From Superficieibacter sp. 1612_C1 (GTDB taxonomy: Bacteria; Pseudomonadota; Gammaproteobacteria; Enterobacterales; Enterobacteriaceae), in NCBI RefSeq assembly GCF_015234305.1, contig NZ_JADGMI010000002.1, positions 248,001-312,000 on the forward strand: 64,000 nt of DNA, read 5' to 3'. The position numbers and the translations under genes were made by a program. Positions 19,716 through 30,380 of this stretch are shown piece by piece; position 1 is the first letter of the stretch; every line of letters starts with the position of its first letter. Below the pieces are notes generated by a model, which saw nothing but the letters and a program-made list of their open reading frames with translations, was not told where the DNA came from and did no database searches.

Positions 19716-20257
19716 GAACAATTCACCTCGCGCAACGACGATGTTTTTACCTGGTGTTCCCGGTAGCAGGCGTTTAAGTCGTTGTTTAAACATTATTGTT
19801 TAATAACCCTGTTTCTCTTCAGCCTATTGGCTAATGTTAAAAAATAATGCAAATTTGTTGCTTTTTTAGTGGTGGATTAACAAAAGCGTGTCACAGATCA
19901 AGAAAATACTCCTCATTAGGGGGAGGCATTACGGCAAAATCCTGTCAAAATAGGAGGGTAATACATTTCTCTGCGCTGACGGACACGATTCAACAGCCCT
20001 GAATCCTGACAATGAACCCGGTTTCTTTGAGGGGAAAAGGCACGTAATGTTAATGAAACGTGTTTGATGTGAATTAATGTGAAGAAACTTTTGTTAAAGT
20101 TGACAAAAGGTTATAGAAAGGAGTAAAAAACCACATCATTTAGCGGTTTTAATATTTACGCAGTAAATGTATGGTTTTTTATTCCTCCCCATGAACAGAT
20201 GTGGCGCTCACCTGCCGTTAAGAGCAGGGGTTTTAGTGCTACCTTTTGAGCTAAGCA
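19716..20257 (+). promoter_or_regulatory. nuo operon promoter and leader region with nested inverted repeats
   Basis: This 540-base region has no supported ORF and should carry the nuo promoters, as the long E. coli nuo upstream region does. Close to nuoA it holds a striking inverted repeat: GGAGTAAAAAACCA (20120-20133) pairs along 14 positions, one of them G-T, with 20172-20185. A second perfect hairpin, ATTTAC-GCA-GTAAAT, is nested at 20154-20168. A third small hairpin, CCTGC...GCAGG, lies near 20211-20228. In RNA these would form a structured leader. I cannot place ArcA, NarL or FNR sites with confidence. Confidence 0.55.
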
Positions 20258-20692
20258 ATGCGTATGTCAACATCCACTGAAGTCATCGCTCATCACTGGG
20301 CATTCGCTGTATTTCTCGTCGTTGCCATCGGCCTGTGCTGCTTAATGCTGGTTGGCGGCTGGTATCTTGGCGGTCGCGCCCGCGCCAGGCACAAAAATAC
20401 TCCCTTTGAATCGGGTATTGATTCGGTCGGCACCGCCCGACTGCGCCTGTCCGCCAAGTTCTATCTGGTCGCGATGTTCTTCGTTATCTTTGACGTAGAA
20501 GCCCTTTATCTCTTTGCATGGTCGACCTCAATCCGCGAAAGCGGCTGGGTAGGTTTTGCAGAAGCTGCAATTTTTATTTTAGTGCTGCTGGCTGGCCTGG
20601 TTTACCTCGTTCGTGTGCGTGCGCTGGACTGGACGCCTGTACGTTCGCGCCGTGAACTGATGAACCCGGAAACAGACCGCACTAATCGTTAA
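20258..20692 (+). CDS. nuoA: NADH-quinone oxidoreductase subunit A
   Basis: NuoA is a small membrane subunit of complex I near the quinone entry site. The 144-residue protein has three hydrophobic helices (about 16-38, 70-90, 97-118) and the conserved loop PFESGID with acidic residues, followed by [19 protein letters not shown]. It is the first gene of the nuo operon. ATG 20258 matches the E. coli N-terminus ([14 protein letters not shown]). Confidence 0.97.
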   Translation: MRMSTSTEVIAHHWAFAVFLVVAIGLCCLMLVGGWYLGGRARARHKNTPFESGIDSVGTARLRLSAKFYLVAMFFVIFDVEALYLFAWSTSIRESGWVGFAEAAIFILVLLAGLVYLVRVRALDWTPVRSRRELMNPETDRTNR

Positions 20693-20713
20693 CGCCAGAA
20701 GCGAGGCAATAAG

Positions 20714-21388
20714 ATGGATTATACGCTCACCCGCATAGATCCTAACGGTGAGAACGACCGTTACCCCCTGCAAAAACAGGAGATTGTTACCGATCCCCTC
20801 GAGCAGGAAGTTAACAAAAGCGTGTATATGGGCAAGCTTGAGCATGCCCTGCATGACATGGTGAACTGGGGCCGTAAAAACTCAATCTGGCCTTACAACT
20901 TCGGCCTGTCCTGCTGCTACGTAGAAATGGTGACGTCATTCACTGCGGTGCATGACGTTGCGCGTTTTGGTGCAGAAGTTCTGCGCGCCTCGCCGCGTCA
21001 GGCGGATCTCATGGTGGTGGCGGGAACCTGCTTTACCAAGATGGCCCCGGTCATTCAACGTCTGTACGATCAGATGCTGGAGCCGAAATGGGTCATTTCC
21101 ATGGGAGCCTGTGCCAACTCTGGCGGCATGTACGATATCTATTCGGTAGTGCAGGGCGTCGATAAATTTATCCCGGTGGATGTCTATATCCCCGGCTGCC
21201 CGCCGCGTCCGGAAGCTTATATGCAGGCACTGATGCTGTTGCAGGAGTCGATTGGCAAAGAGCGCCGTCCGCTGTCATGGGTGGTCGGCGATCAGGGCGT
21301 GTACCGCGCCAACATGCAGTCGGAACGCGAGCGTAAACGCGGCGAACGTATTGCAGTGACCAATCTGCGGACGCCTGACGAGATTTAA
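20714..21388 (+). CDS. nuoB: NADH-quinone oxidoreductase subunit B
   Basis: NuoB carries the terminal 4Fe-4S cluster N2 that reduces quinone. The 224-residue protein shows the ligands as paired cysteines 67-68 (LSCCYVEM), Cys133 (GACANSGG) and Cys162 (IPGCPPRPE). Relative to the 220-residue E. coli protein as I recall it, there is a four-residue insertion in the [12 protein letters not shown] segment about 20 residues before the paired cysteines. The gene lies 21 bases after nuoA and is followed by an 88-base gap holding a strong hairpin. Confidence 0.97.
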   Translation: MDYTLTRIDPNGENDRYPLQKQEIVTDPLEQEVNKSVYMGKLEHALHDMVNWGRKNSIWPYNFGLSCCYVEMVTSFTAVHDVARFGAEVLRASPRQADLMVVAGTCFTKMAPVIQRLYDQMLEPKWVISMGACANSGGMYDIYSVVQGVDKFIPVDVYIPGCPPRPEAYMQALMLLQESIGKERRPLSWVVGDQGVYRANMQSERERKRGERIAVTNLRTPDEI

Positions 21389-21395
21389 TTTGCGC

Positions 21396-21457
21396 CTGTC
21401 GGCAGAGGACTACATCTTCGCATAGTAAAACAAATAGCGCGAAGCTCTGCCGGACAG
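21396..21457 (+). repeat. Extended stem-loop in the nuoB-nuoC gap
   Basis: CTGTCGGCAGAG (21396-21407) pairs with 21445-21457, with one bulged base. Inside it CTTCGC (21416-21421) pairs with GCGAAG (21439-21444). There is no T-run, so this looks like an mRNA-processing or stability element rather than a terminator. Confidence 0.6.
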
Positions 21458-21476
21458 TCACCACGGACCATTTGCA

Positions 21477-23279
21477 ATGGTGAACATTATGACCGATTTA
21501 ACCGCGCAAGACGCTGCATGGCAGACCCGGGACCATCTCGATGACCCGGTCATTGGCGAACTGCGCAACCGTTTTGGGCCGGATGCCTTTACCGTTCAGG
21601 CGACCCGCACCGGGGTTCCCGTTGTTTGGGTTAAGCGTGAGCAGTTACTGGAAGTGGGCGATTTCTTAAAGAGACTGCCAAAACCTTACGTCATGCTGTT
21701 TGACTTACACGGCATGGACGAACGTCTTCGCACGCACCGTGACGGGTTACCCGCCGCGGATTTTTCCGTTTTCTACCACCTGATTTCCATTGAACGCAAT
21801 CGCGATATCATGCTCAAGGTGGCATTGTCCGAAAATGACCTGCGCGTGCCGACGTTCACCAAACTTTTCCCTAACGCCAACTGGTATGAGCGTGAAACCT
21901 GGGAAATGTTCGGTATCGATATCGAAGGCCACCCGCACCTGACGCGCATTATGATGCCGCAGACCTGGACCGGTCACCCGCTGCGTAAAGACTATCCGGC
22001 GCGCGCCACCGAATTCGATCCGTTTGAGCTGACCAAAGCCAAACAGGATCTGGAGATGGAAGCGCTGACCTTCAAGCCGGAAGACTGGGGGATGAAACGT
22101 GGTACTGAGAATGAGGACTTCATGTTCCTCAACCTCGGCCCGAACCACCCGTCCGCGCACGGTGCTTTCCGTATTATCCTTCAGCTGGACGGCGAAGAGA
22201 TTGTCGACTGCGTGCCTGACATCGGCTACCACCACCGTGGCGCTGAGAAGATGGGCGAGCGTCAGTCCTGGCACAGCTACATTCCGTATACCGACCGTAT
22301 CGAGTACCTCGGCGGCTGCGTTAACGAAATGCCATACGTGCTGGCCGTTGAGAAACTGGCGGGCATTAAGGTGCCGGAACGCGTTGACGTGATCCGCGTG
22401 ATGCTCTCTGAGCTGTTCCGCATTAACAGCCACCTGCTCTATATCTCGACCTTTATTCAGGACGTCGGCGCAATGACGCCGGTGTTCTTTGCCTTTACCG
22501 ACCGTCAGAAAATCTACGATCTGGTGGAAGCGATTACCGGTTTCCGTATGCACCCGGCATGGTTCCGCATCGGCGGCGTGGCGCACGACCTGCCGCGCGG
22601 ATGGGATCGCCTGCTGCGTGAATTCCTCGACTGGATGCCGAAACGTCTGGCGTCCTATGAGAAAGCCGCGCTGCGCAACAGTATTCTGAAAGGCCGTGCT
22701 CAGGGCGTGGCCGCTTACGGTGCCAAAGAGGCGCTGGAGTGGGGCACAACCGGCGCGGGCCTGCGTGCGACCGGCATTGACTTCGACATTCGTAAGGCGC
22801 GTCCTTACTCTGGTTATGAAAACTTCGACTTTGAAATTCCGCTCGGTGGTGGTGTCTCCGACTGCTATACCCGCGTGATGCTGAAAGTGGAAGAGCTGCG
22901 CCAGAGCCTGCGCATTCTTGAGCAGTGCCTCAATAACATGCCGGAAGGCCCGTTCAAAGCGGATCACCCGCTGACCACGCCGCCGCCGAAAGAGCGCACG
23001 CTACAGCATATCGAAACCCTGATCACTCACTTCCTGCAAGTATCGTGGGGGCCAGTCATGCCCGCCAACGAATCCTTCCAGATGATCGAGGCGACCAAGG
23101 GGATCAACAGCTACTACCTGACCAGCGACGGCAGCACCATGAGCTACCGCACCCGCGTGCGCACGCCAAGCTTTGCGCACCTACAGCAGATCCCATCGGC
23201 GATCCGCGGCAGCCTGGTGTCGGATCTGATCGTTTATCTGGGCAGTATCGACTTTGTTATGTCAGACGTGGACCGCTAA
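21477..23279 (+). CDS. nuoC: NADH-quinone oxidoreductase fused subunit C/D
   Basis: This 600-residue protein is the fused NuoCD peripheral-arm subunit found in E. coli and relatives. The N-terminal third (about 1-190) is the NuoC 30-kDa domain with the [10 protein letters not shown] segment. The remainder is the NuoD 49-kDa domain, with the [13 protein letters not shown] motif, GYHHRGAEK and the quinone-site region near the C-terminus ending [11 protein letters not shown]. Two in-frame ATGs (21477 and 21489) are possible; the first is used here. nuoE begins two bases after its stop. Confidence 0.97.
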   Translation: MVNIMTDLTAQDAAWQTRDHLDDPVIGELRNRFGPDAFTVQATRTGVPVVWVKREQLLEVGDFLKRLPKPYVMLFDLHGMDERLRTHRDGLPAADFSVFYHLISIERNRDIMLKVALSENDLRVPTFTKLFPNANWYERETWEMFGIDIEGHPHLTRIMMPQTWTGHPLRKDYPARATEFDPFELTKAKQDLEMEALTFKPEDWGMKRGTENEDFMFLNLGPNHPSAHGAFRIILQLDGEEIVDCVPDIGYHHRGAEKMGERQSWHSYIPYTDRIEYLGGCVNEMPYVLAVEKLAGIKVPERVDVIRVMLSELFRINSHLLYISTFIQDVGAMTPVFFAFTDRQKIYDLVEAITGFRMHPAWFRIGGVAHDLPRGWDRLLREFLDWMPKRLASYEKAALRNSILKGRAQGVAAYGAKEALEWGTTGAGLRATGIDFDIRKARPYSGYENFDFEIPLGGGVSDCYTRVMLKVEELRQSLRILEQCLNNMPEGPFKADHPLTTPPPKERTLQHIETLITHFLQVSWGPVMPANESFQMIEATKGINSYYLTSDGSTMSYRTRVRTPSFAHLQQIPSAIRGSLVSDLIVYLGSIDFVMSDVDR

Positions 23280-23281
23280 TT

Positions 23282-23782
23282 ATGCACGAAAATCAACAAC
23301 CACAGACCGAGGCTTTTGAGCTGAGTGCGGCAGAACGTGAAGCAATCGAACACGAATTGTATCACTATGAAGATCCGCGTGCAGCGTCCATTGAAGCGCT
23401 GAAAATCGTTCAGAAGCAGCGTGGATGGGTGCCGGATGGCGCGATCTACGCCATTGCTGAAGTCTTACAAATTCCGGCCAGCGACGTGGAAGGCGTGGCG
23501 ACGTTTTACAGCCAGATCTTCCGTCAGCCGGTGGGCCGTCATGTGATCCGCTACTGCGACAGCGTGGTTTGCCATATCACTGGCTATCAGGGCATTCAGG
23601 CTGCGATTGAGAAAAAACTCAATATCAAGCCGGGCCAGACCACCTTTGACGGGCGTTTCACTCTCCTGCCGACCTGCTGTCTGGGCAACTGCGACAAAGG
23701 GCCGACCATGATGATTGATGAGGACACTCACAGCCATCTGACGCCGGAGGCGATCCCCGATCTGCTGGAGCAGTATAAATGA
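23282..23782 (+). CDS. nuoE: NADH-quinone oxidoreductase subunit E
   Basis: NuoE is the 24-kDa-type subunit of the NADH dehydrogenase module and binds the 2Fe-2S cluster N1a. The 166-residue protein has the four-cysteine pattern, CDSVVC followed about 36 residues later by the CCLGNC region. The open frame extends far upstream inside nuoC, but ATG 23282 lies two bases after the nuoC stop and gives the family N-terminus [14 protein letters not shown]. The nuoF start overlaps its stop. Confidence 0.96.
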   Translation: MHENQQPQTEAFELSAAEREAIEHELYHYEDPRAASIEALKIVQKQRGWVPDGAIYAIAEVLQIPASDVEGVATFYSQIFRQPVGRHVIRYCDSVVCHITGYQGIQAAIEKKLNIKPGQTTFDGRFTLLPTCCLGNCDKGPTMMIDEDTHSHLTPEAIPDLLEQYK

Positions 23783-25116
23783 AGAACATTATACGCACTC
23801 CCGAAACGCACCCGCTAACCTGGCGTCTGCGCGACGACAAGCAGCCGGTATGGCTGGACGAATATCAGAGCAAAAACGGCTATGAAGGCGCGCGTAAAGC
23901 GCTCTCCGGCATGGCCCCCGACGATATCGTCAACGCGGTAAAAGACTCCGGCCTGAAAGGGCGTGGCGGCGCGGGTTTCTCCACCGGCCTGAAGTGGAGC
24001 CTGATGCCGAAAGACGAATCCATGAACATCCGTTACCTGCTGTGTAACGCCGATGAAATGGAGCCGGGCACCTATAAAGACCGCCTGCTGATGGAGCAGC
24101 TGCCGCACCTGCTGGTGGAAGGCATGCTGATCTCCGCGTTCGCGCTGAAAGCGTACCGCGGCTACATCTTCCTGCGCGGCGAATATATCGAAGCGGCGGA
24201 AAATCTGCGCCGCGCGATTGCTGAAGCCACCGAAGCGGGTTTGCTGGGCAAAAATATTCTCGGCACCGGTTTTGACTTCGAACTGTTCGTGCATACCGGG
24301 GCAGGGCGCTATATCTGCGGCGAAGAGACCGCGCTGATTAACTCCCTGGAAGGCCGTCGCGCCAACCCGCGTTCCAAGCCGCCGTTCCCGGCGAGCAGCG
24401 GCGTGTGGGGTAAACCGACCTGCGTGAATAACGTTGAAACCCTGTGCAACGTACCGGCCATTCTCGCCAACGGCGTGGAGTGGTATCAGGGCATTTCAAC
24501 CAGCAAAGACGCGGGCACCAAGCTGATGGGCTTCTCCGGCCGGGTGAAAAATCCGGGCGTCTGGGAGCTGCCGTTTGGCACCACCGCGCGCGAAATCCTC
24601 GAAGAATATGCGGGTGGCATGCGCGACGGGCTGAAATTCAAAGCCTGGCAGCCGGGCGGCGCGGGAACCGACTTCCTGACCGAAGCGCATCTGGATCTGC
24701 CGATGGAGTTCGAAAGCATCGGCAAAGCGGGCAGCCGTCTGGGTACGGCGCTGGCAATGGCGGTTGACCATGAAATTGGCATGGTGCCGCTGGTACGCAA
24801 CCTGGAAGAGTTCTTCGCCCGCGAGTCCTGCGGCTGGTGTACGCCGTGCCGCGACGGTCTGCCGTGGAGCGTAAAAATTCTGCGCGCCCTTGAGCGCGGC
24901 GAAGGCCAGCCGGGGGATATCGAGACACTTGAGCAACTGTGTCGTTTCCTCGGGCCGGGTAAAACCTTCTGTGCACATGCGCCGGGCGCGGTCGAACCGC
25001 TGCAAAGCGCGATTAAATATTTCCGCGACGAATTCGAAGCAGGCATCAAGCAGACCTTCAGCAATACCCACGTGATTGGTGGTATTCAGCCGAACCTGTT
25101 GAAAGCGCGCTGGTGA
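23779..25116 (+). CDS. nuoF: NADH-quinone oxidoreductase subunit F
   Basis: NuoF binds NADH, FMN and the 4Fe-4S cluster N3, and is the electron entry point of complex I. The 445-residue protein has the [13 protein letters not shown] flavin/NADH motif (about residues 61-73), the [13 protein letters not shown] motif and the N3 ligands in [12 protein letters not shown], with a later cysteine in KTFCAHA. Its ATG overlaps the nuoE stop (ATGA). A 141-base gap with a palindromic repeat separates it from nuoG. Confidence 0.97.
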   Translation: MKNIIRTPETHPLTWRLRDDKQPVWLDEYQSKNGYEGARKALSGMAPDDIVNAVKDSGLKGRGGAGFSTGLKWSLMPKDESMNIRYLLCNADEMEPGTYKDRLLMEQLPHLLVEGMLISAFALKAYRGYIFLRGEYIEAAENLRRAIAEATEAGLLGKNILGTGFDFELFVHTGAGRYICGEETALINSLEGRRANPRSKPPFPASSGVWGKPTCVNNVETLCNVPAILANGVEWYQGISTSKDAGTKLMGFSGRVKNPGVWELPFGTTAREILEEYAGGMRDGLKFKAWQPGGAGTDFLTEAHLDLPMEFESIGKAGSRLGTALAMAVDHEIGMVPLVRNLEEFFARESCGWCTPCRDGLPWSVKILRALERGEGQPGDIETLEQLCRFLGPGKTFCAHAPGAVEPLQSAIKYFRDEFEAGIKQTFSNTHVIGGIQPNLLKARW

Positions 25117-25126
25117 GTCCCACAAA

Positions 25127-25222
25127 CTCATTCAGGTTGCATCAAGGCGGCAACTGAGTGAATCCTCGGGAGAAGTGACCGGGGTGAAGGAAGGCAGCCA
25201 ACGCAGAGGCGGCCTGAATGAG
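25127..25222. repeat. Palindrome-ended dispersed repeat in the nuoF-nuoG gap
   Basis: The 96-base element has perfect 10-base inverted ends: CTCATTCAGG at 25127-25136 and CCTGAATGAG at 25213-25222. Its interior (GTTGCATCAAGGCGGCAACTG..., TGACCGGGGTGA, GGCAGCCAACGCAG) resembles a repeat family common in enterobacterial intergenic regions. Related copies appear at 36801-36845 and 48998-49114. Confidence 0.65.
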
Positions 25223-25257
25223 GAAGTGGTAACGATTTTTAATTTGGAAGCATGCTA

Positions 25258-27984
25258 ATGGCTACGATTCATGTAGACGGCAAAGAATATGAGGTCAATG
25301 GTGCGGACAACCTGCTACAGGCTTGTCTGTCTCACGGCCTCGATATTCCGTACTTTTGCTGGCACCCGGCGCTGGGCAGCGTCGGGGCTTGCCGCCAGTG
25401 TGCGGTGAAGCAATATCAAAACGCGGAAGACACGCGTGGCCGCCTGGTCATGTCCTGTATGACGCCGGCCTCGGACGGAACGTTTATCTCCATCGATGAT
25501 GAAGAAGCGAAACAGTTCCGCGAAAGCGTGGTGGAGTGGTTAATGACTAACCACCCGCACGACTGTCCGGTGTGCGAAGAGGGCGGTAACTGCCACCTTC
25601 AGGATATGACCGTAATGACGGGCCACAGCTTCCGTCGTTATCGTTTTACCAAGCGTACCCACCGCAATCAGGATCTGGGGCCGTTCATCTCCCACGAAAT
25701 GAACCGCTGCATCGCCTGCTACCGCTGCGTGCGTTACTACAAAGATTATGCCGACGGTCAGGATCTGGGCGTTTATGGCGCACACGACAACGTCTACTTC
25801 GGTCGCCCGGAAGACGGTACGCTGGAAAGCGAATTCTCCGGCAACCTGGTCGAAATCTGCCCGACCGGCGTATTCACCGATAAAACCCACTCCGAACGCT
25901 ACAACCGTAAGTGGGATATGCAGTTTGCGCCAAGCATCTGCCAGCAGTGCTCGCTGGGCTGCAACACCAGTCCGGGTGAGCGTTACGGCGAACTGCGTCG
26001 CATCGAAAACCGTTATAACGGCACCGTGAACCACTACTTCCTCTGCGACCGTGGCCGTTTTGGCTACGGTTACGTGAACCTGAAAGACCGTCCGCGTCAG
26101 CCGGTTCAGCGCCGTGGTGCGGATCTCATCACCCTCAACGCCGAACAGGCGATGCAGGGCGCGGCGGATATTCTGCGCCAGTCGAAAAAAGTGATTGGTA
26201 TCGGCTCCCCACGCGCCAGCGTTGAAAGTAACTTTGCGCTGCGTGAACTGGTAGGGGCAGAAAACTTCTACACCGGCATTGCGCGCGGCGAACAGGAGCG
26301 CCTTGAGCTGGTCCTGAAAGTGCTGCGCGAAGGCGGCATCCGTACCCCGGCGCTGCGTGAAATCGAATCTTACGATGCGGTGCTGATTCTGGGTGAAGAC
26401 ATCACCCAGACTGGCGCACGCGTCTCGCTGGCCGTACGCCAGGCAGTGAAAGGTAAAGCGCGCGAAATGGCAGCGGCGCAGAAAGTCGCCGACTGGCAGA
26501 TTGCCGCCATCCTGAACATCGGCCAGCGTGCGAAGCATCCGCTGTTTGTGACTAACGTCGATAACACCCGTCTGGACGACATCGCCGCATGGACCTACCG
26601 TGCCCCGGTGGAAGATCAGGCGCGCTTTGGCTTTGCAATTGCCAACGCGCTGGACAGCAACTCTCCGGCGGTAGAAGGTATCGATCGCGATCTGCAAAAC
26701 AAGATTGACGTCGTGGTACAGGCCCTCGCGGGTGCGAAGAAGCCGCTGATTATCTCCGGGACTAACTCGGGCAGCGCGGATGTGATCCAGGCGGCGGCCA
26801 ACGTGGCGAAAGCACTCCAGGGTCGTGGCGCGGACGTAGGCATCACCATGATTGCGCGCGCGGTTAACAGCATGGGCCTCGGCATGATTGGCGGTGGCTC
26901 GCTGGACGACGCGCTGGACGAACTGGAATCCGGCGCGGCAGACGCGGTGGTAGTACTGGAAAACGATCTGCATCGTCACGCCAGCGCCGCTCGCGTGGAC
27001 GCTGCGCTTGCCAAAGCGCCGCTGGTGATGGTGATTGACCATCAGCGCACCGCCATTATGGATTATGCGCATCTGGTTCTGCCTGCGGCGAGCTTCGCCG
27101 AAAGCGACGGCACGGTCATCAACAACGAAGGCCGCGCGCAGCGCTTCTTCCAGGTTTACGATCCGGCCTATTACGACAACAGCACTATCATGCTGGAAAG
27201 CTGGCGCTGGCTGCATTCGCTGCACAGCACGGTAGAAAACCGCGAAGTGGACTGGACGCAGCTTGACCATGTGATTGATGCGACCATCGCGGCGATGCCG
27301 CAACTGGCAGGCATTAAAGATGCTGCGCCGGATGCCGCGTTCCGTATTCGCGGGCAGAAACTGGCGCGTGAACCGCATCGCTACAGTGGCCGTACGGCGA
27401 TGCGCGCCAATATCAGCGTGCATGAACCGCGTCAGCCGCAGGATAAAGACACTATGTTCGCCTTCTCGATGGAAGGGAACAACCAGCCATCCGCGCCGCG
27501 CTCGCAAATTCCTTTTGCCTGGGCACCGGGCTGGAACTCGCCACAGGCGTGGAATAAATTCCAGGCCGAAGTGGGCGGCCATCTGCGTCACGGCGATCCG
27601 GGCGTACGTCTGATCGAAGCCTCCGAAACGGGGCTGGATTTCTTTGCCAGCGTGCCGGAAAGTTTCCAGGCGGAAGAAGGGAAATGGCGTATCGCGCCTT
27701 ACTACCATCTGTTCGGCAGCGACGAAATGTCGCAGCGTTCGCCGGTGTTCCAGCAGCGTATGCCGCAGCCTTATATTCGCCTGAATCCGGCGGATGCTGC
27801 CAAACTTGGCGTTAACGCCGGGGCCAACGTCTCCTTCAGTTATGAAGGCCAGACGGTCAGCCTGCCGGTGGTGATTGCCGAAGGATTGACGGCAGGGCAG
27901 TTGGGCTTACCGATGGGGATGCCGGGTATCGCCCCGGTACTGGCGGGCGCGCGTCTTGAGGATCTGCGGGAGGCACAAGCATGA
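25258..27984 (+). CDS. nuoG: NADH-quinone oxidoreductase subunit G
   Basis: NuoG is the large 75-kDa-type subunit carrying several Fe-S clusters (N1b, N4, N5 and N7) in the NADH module. The 908-residue protein has an N-terminal ferredoxin domain with [15 protein letters not shown], the [10 protein letters not shown] motif, the [11 protein letters not shown] motif, a molybdopterin-oxidoreductase-like CxxCSLGCN region near residue 230, and a long C-terminal domain. ATG 25252 would add two codons, but GGAAG at 25245-25249 is well spaced only for ATG 25258, which gives the mature-type N-terminus [13 protein letters not shown]. Confidence 0.97.
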   Translation: MATIHVDGKEYEVNGADNLLQACLSHGLDIPYFCWHPALGSVGACRQCAVKQYQNAEDTRGRLVMSCMTPASDGTFISIDDEEAKQFRESVVEWLMTNHPHDCPVCEEGGNCHLQDMTVMTGHSFRRYRFTKRTHRNQDLGPFISHEMNRCIACYRCVRYYKDYADGQDLGVYGAHDNVYFGRPEDGTLESEFSGNLVEICPTGVFTDKTHSERYNRKWDMQFAPSICQQCSLGCNTSPGERYGELRRIENRYNGTVNHYFLCDRGRFGYGYVNLKDRPRQPVQRRGADLITLNAEQAMQGAADILRQSKKVIGIGSPRASVESNFALRELVGAENFYTGIARGEQERLELVLKVLREGGIRTPALREIESYDAVLILGEDITQTGARVSLAVRQAVKGKAREMAAAQKVADWQIAAILNIGQRAKHPLFVTNVDNTRLDDIAAWTYRAPVEDQARFGFAIANALDSNSPAVEGIDRDLQNKIDVVVQALAGAKKPLIISGTNSGSADVIQAAANVAKALQGRGADVGITMIARAVNSMGLGMIGGGSLDDALDELESGAADAVVVLENDLHRHASAARVDAALAKAPLVMVIDHQRTAIMDYAHLVLPAASFAESDGTVINNEGRAQRFFQVYDPAYYDNSTIMLESWRWLHSLHSTVENREVDWTQLDHVIDATIAAMPQLAGIKDAAPDAAFRIRGQKLAREPHRYSGRTAMRANISVHEPRQPQDKDTMFAFSMEGNNQPSAPRSQIPFAWAPGWNSPQAWNKFQAEVGGHLRHGDPGVRLIEASETGLDFFASVPESFQAEEGKWRIAPYYHLFGSDEMSQRSPVFQQRMPQPYIRLNPADAAKLGVNAGANVSFSYEGQTVSLPVVIAEGLTAGQLGLPMGMPGIAPVLAGARLEDLREAQA

Positions 27985-28958
27985 GCTGGTTAACACCGGA
28001 AGTTATTGACGTTCTGTTAAGCATCCTGAAAGCGGTTGTGATCCTGCTGGTCGTTGTGACCTGCGGCGCGTTCATGAGCTTCGGCGAACGTCGTCTGCTC
28101 GGTCTGTTCCAGAACCGTTACGGACCGAACCGCGTCGGCTGGGGCGGTTCGCTTCAGCTGGTCGCGGACATGATCAAGATGTTCTTTAAAGAGGACTGGA
28201 TCCCGAAATTCTCGGACCGCGTCATCTTTACCCTGGCACCGATGATCGCCTTCACCTCGCTGCTGCTGGCCTTCGCCATTGTGCCAGTCAGCCCGAGCTG
28301 GGTGGTGGCCGACCTGAACATCGGGATTTTGTTCTTCCTGATGATGGCGGGTCTGGCGGTCTATGCGGTGCTGTTCGCCGGCTGGTCCAGTAATAACAAA
28401 TACTCGCTGCTCGGTGCGATGCGTGCCTCCGCACAAACCCTGAGCTATGAAGTATTTCTGGGATTGTCCGTGATGGGCGTGGTGGCGCAGGCCGGTTCAT
28501 TCAATATGACCGACATCGTTAATAACCAGGCCGACATCTGGAACGTGATCCCGCAGTTCTTTGGTTTTGTGACCTTTGCCATCGCGGGTGTGGCGGTCTG
28601 TCACCGCCATCCGTTTGACCAGCCGGAAGCCGAGCAGGAACTGGCCGACGGTTACCACATTGAATATTCCGGTATGAAATTCGGTCTGTTCTTTGTGGGG
28701 GAATACATCGGTATCGTTACTGTATCGGCGATGATTGTCACCCTGTTCTTCGGGGGCTGGCAGGGCCCGTTCTTACCGCCATTCATCTGGTTCGCCATCA
28801 AAACGGCGTTCTTTATGATGATGTTTATTTTGATCCGCGCATCATTACCGCGTCCGCGTTATGACCAGGTAATGTCCTTCGGCTGGAAAATTTGCCTGCC
28901 GCTGACGCTGATCAACTTGCTGGTAACGGCGGCTGTCATTCTCTGGCAGGCGCAATAA
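27981..28958 (+). CDS. nuoH: NADH-quinone oxidoreductase subunit H
   Basis: NuoH is the membrane subunit that links the peripheral arm to the membrane arm and forms much of the quinone chamber. The 325-residue protein has about eight hydrophobic helices, the [20 protein letters not shown] segment in its first cytoplasmic loop, and the [23 protein letters not shown]-type acidic loop. Its start overlaps the nuoG stop (ATGA). Confidence 0.97.
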   Translation: MSWLTPEVIDVLLSILKAVVILLVVVTCGAFMSFGERRLLGLFQNRYGPNRVGWGGSLQLVADMIKMFFKEDWIPKFSDRVIFTLAPMIAFTSLLLAFAIVPVSPSWVVADLNIGILFFLMMAGLAVYAVLFAGWSSNNKYSLLGAMRASAQTLSYEVFLGLSVMGVVAQAGSFNMTDIVNNQADIWNVIPQFFGFVTFAIAGVAVCHRHPFDQPEAEQELADGYHIEYSGMKFGLFFVGEYIGIVTVSAMIVTLFFGGWQGPFLPPFIWFAIKTAFFMMMFILIRASLPRPRYDQVMSFGWKICLPLTLINLLVTAAVILWQAQ

Positions 28959-28972
28959 GGGGCTTATAGACC

Positions 28973-29515
28973 ATGACCTTAAAAGAATTAGTAGTGGGCT
29001 TCGGCACCCAGGTTCGTAGTATCTGGATGATCGGCCTGCACGCCTTCGCCAAACGCGAAACGCGCATGTATCCGGAAGAGCCGGTTTACCTGCCGCCGCG
29101 CTACCGTGGCCGTATCGTGCTGACGCGCGATCCGGACGGGGCCGAGCGCTGCGTTGCCTGTAACCTGTGTGCGGTAGCCTGTCCGGTAGGCTGTATCTCG
29201 CTGCAAAAAGCCGAGACCAAAGATGGCCGCTGGTATCCGGAGTTTTTCCGCATCAACTTCTCACGCTGCATTTTTTGCGGACTGTGCGAAGAGGCCTGTC
29301 CGACCACGGCGATCCAGCTGACGCCGGACTTTGAGCTGGGCGAGTACAAGCGTCAGGATCTGGTATTCGAAAAAGAGGATCTGCTGATCTCCGGTCCGGG
29401 CAAATACCCGGAATATAACTTCTACCGGATGGCAGGTATGGCAATCGACGGCAAAGATAAGGGCGAAGCGGAAAACGAAGCCAAGCCTATCGACGTCAAA
29501 GGCCTGTTACCGTAA
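28973..29515 (+). CDS. nuoI: NADH-quinone oxidoreductase subunit I
   Basis: NuoI carries the two 4Fe-4S clusters N6a and N6b that pass electrons towards N2. The 180-residue protein has the two expected ferredoxin motifs, [12 protein letters not shown] at about residues 60-71 and [12 protein letters not shown] at about 99-110. It lies 14 bases after nuoH, with 11 bases before nuoJ. Confidence 0.97.
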   Translation: MTLKELVVGFGTQVRSIWMIGLHAFAKRETRMYPEEPVYLPPRYRGRIVLTRDPDGAERCVACNLCAVACPVGCISLQKAETKDGRWYPEFFRINFSRCIFCGLCEEACPTTAIQLTPDFELGEYKRQDLVFEKEDLLISGPGKYPEYNFYRMAGMAIDGKDKGEAENEAKPIDVKGLLP

Positions 29516-29526
29516 GGAGAGGGGCA

Positions 29527-30081
29527 ATGGAGTTCGCTTTTTATATCTGTGGCCTGGTTGCCATCCTGACGACGCTTAGGGTCGTTACGCATACCAATCC
29601 GATCCATGCGCTGCTGTATCTGATTGTGTCCCTGCTGGCGATTGCGGGGGTTTTCTTTTCCCTCGGCGCGTATTTTGCCGGGGCGCTGGAGATCATCGTC
29701 TACGCCGGGGCCATCATGGTGCTGTTTGTTTTCGTGGTGATGATGCTCAACCTGGGCGGTTCTGAGATCGAGCAGGAGCGCCAGTGGCTGAAGCCGCAAA
29801 TTTGGGCAGGCCCGGCTGTGTTATCCGCGGTACTGCTGGTGGTGATGATTTATGCCATTCTGCACGTTAACGATCAGGGTATCGACGGCGCGGCCATCAG
29901 CGCGAAAGCGGTCGGTATTACGCTGTTTGGCCCTTACGTTCTGGCGGTTGAACTGGCTTCTATGCTGCTGCTGGCGGGTCTGGTGGTGGCTTTCCACGTC
30001 GGGCGCGAAGATCGCGCGGGCGAGGTGCTGAGCAACCGTCCGAATGACAGCGCGAAAAGAAAAACGGAGGAGCACGCATGA
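29527..30081 (+). CDS. nuoJ: NADH-quinone oxidoreductase subunit J
   Basis: NuoJ is a membrane subunit of the proton-pumping arm. The 184-residue protein has five hydrophobic helices, with the conserved [23 protein letters not shown] segment that contains the glycine/acidic helix-three region. Its GGAG-type ribosome-binding site lies in the short gap after nuoI. Its stop overlaps the nuoK start. Confidence 0.96.
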   Translation: MEFAFYICGLVAILTTLRVVTHTNPIHALLYLIVSLLAIAGVFFSLGAYFAGALEIIVYAGAIMVLFVFVVMMLNLGGSEIEQERQWLKPQIWAGPAVLSAVLLVVMIYAILHVNDQGIDGAAISAKAVGITLFGPYVLAVELASMLLLAGLVVAFHVGREDRAGEVLSNRPNDSAKRKTEEHA

Positions 30082-30380
30082 TCCCCTTACAACACGGGCT
30101 GATCCTTGCAGCCATTCTGTTTGTGCTGGGTTTAACCGGGCTGGTCATCCGCCGCAATCTGCTGTTTATGCTGATTGGGCTGGAGATCATGATTAATGCT
30201 TCCGCGCTGGCCTTTGTGGTGGCGGGAAGCTACTGGGGCCAGACCGATGGTCAGGTGATGTACATTCTTGCCATCAGCCTTGCGGCTGCCGAGGCGAGTA
30301 TTGGCCTGGCGCTGTTGCTACAGCTCCATCGTCGCCGCCAGAATCTGAACATCGATTCAGTAAGTGAGTTGCGTGGATGA
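30078..30380 (+). CDS. nuoK: NADH-quinone oxidoreductase subunit K
   Basis: NuoK is a small antiporter-like membrane subunit. The 100-residue protein has three hydrophobic helices and the two conserved membrane glutamates, one in IGLEIMINA (about residue 36) and one in [10 protein letters not shown] (about residue 72). It overlaps nuoJ and nuoL by four bases at each end, so the three genes are translationally coupled. Confidence 0.97.
   Translation: MIPLQHGLILAAILFVLGLTGLVIRRNLLFMLIGLEIMINASALAFVVAGSYWGQTDGQVMYILAISLAAAEASIGLALLLQLHRRRQNLNIDSVSELRG

Noticed and set aside
21747-22967. 406-codon open frame antisense to nuoC/D
   Set aside because: It is an antisense shadow with no domain, no ribosome-binding site and strong evidence for the sense gene.
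25540-27708. 722-codon open frame on the minus strand inside nuoG
   Set aside because: It is fully antisense to nuoG, has a low-complexity His/Arg/Phe-rich translation without any recognisable domain, and arises from the GC-rich codon pattern of the real gene.
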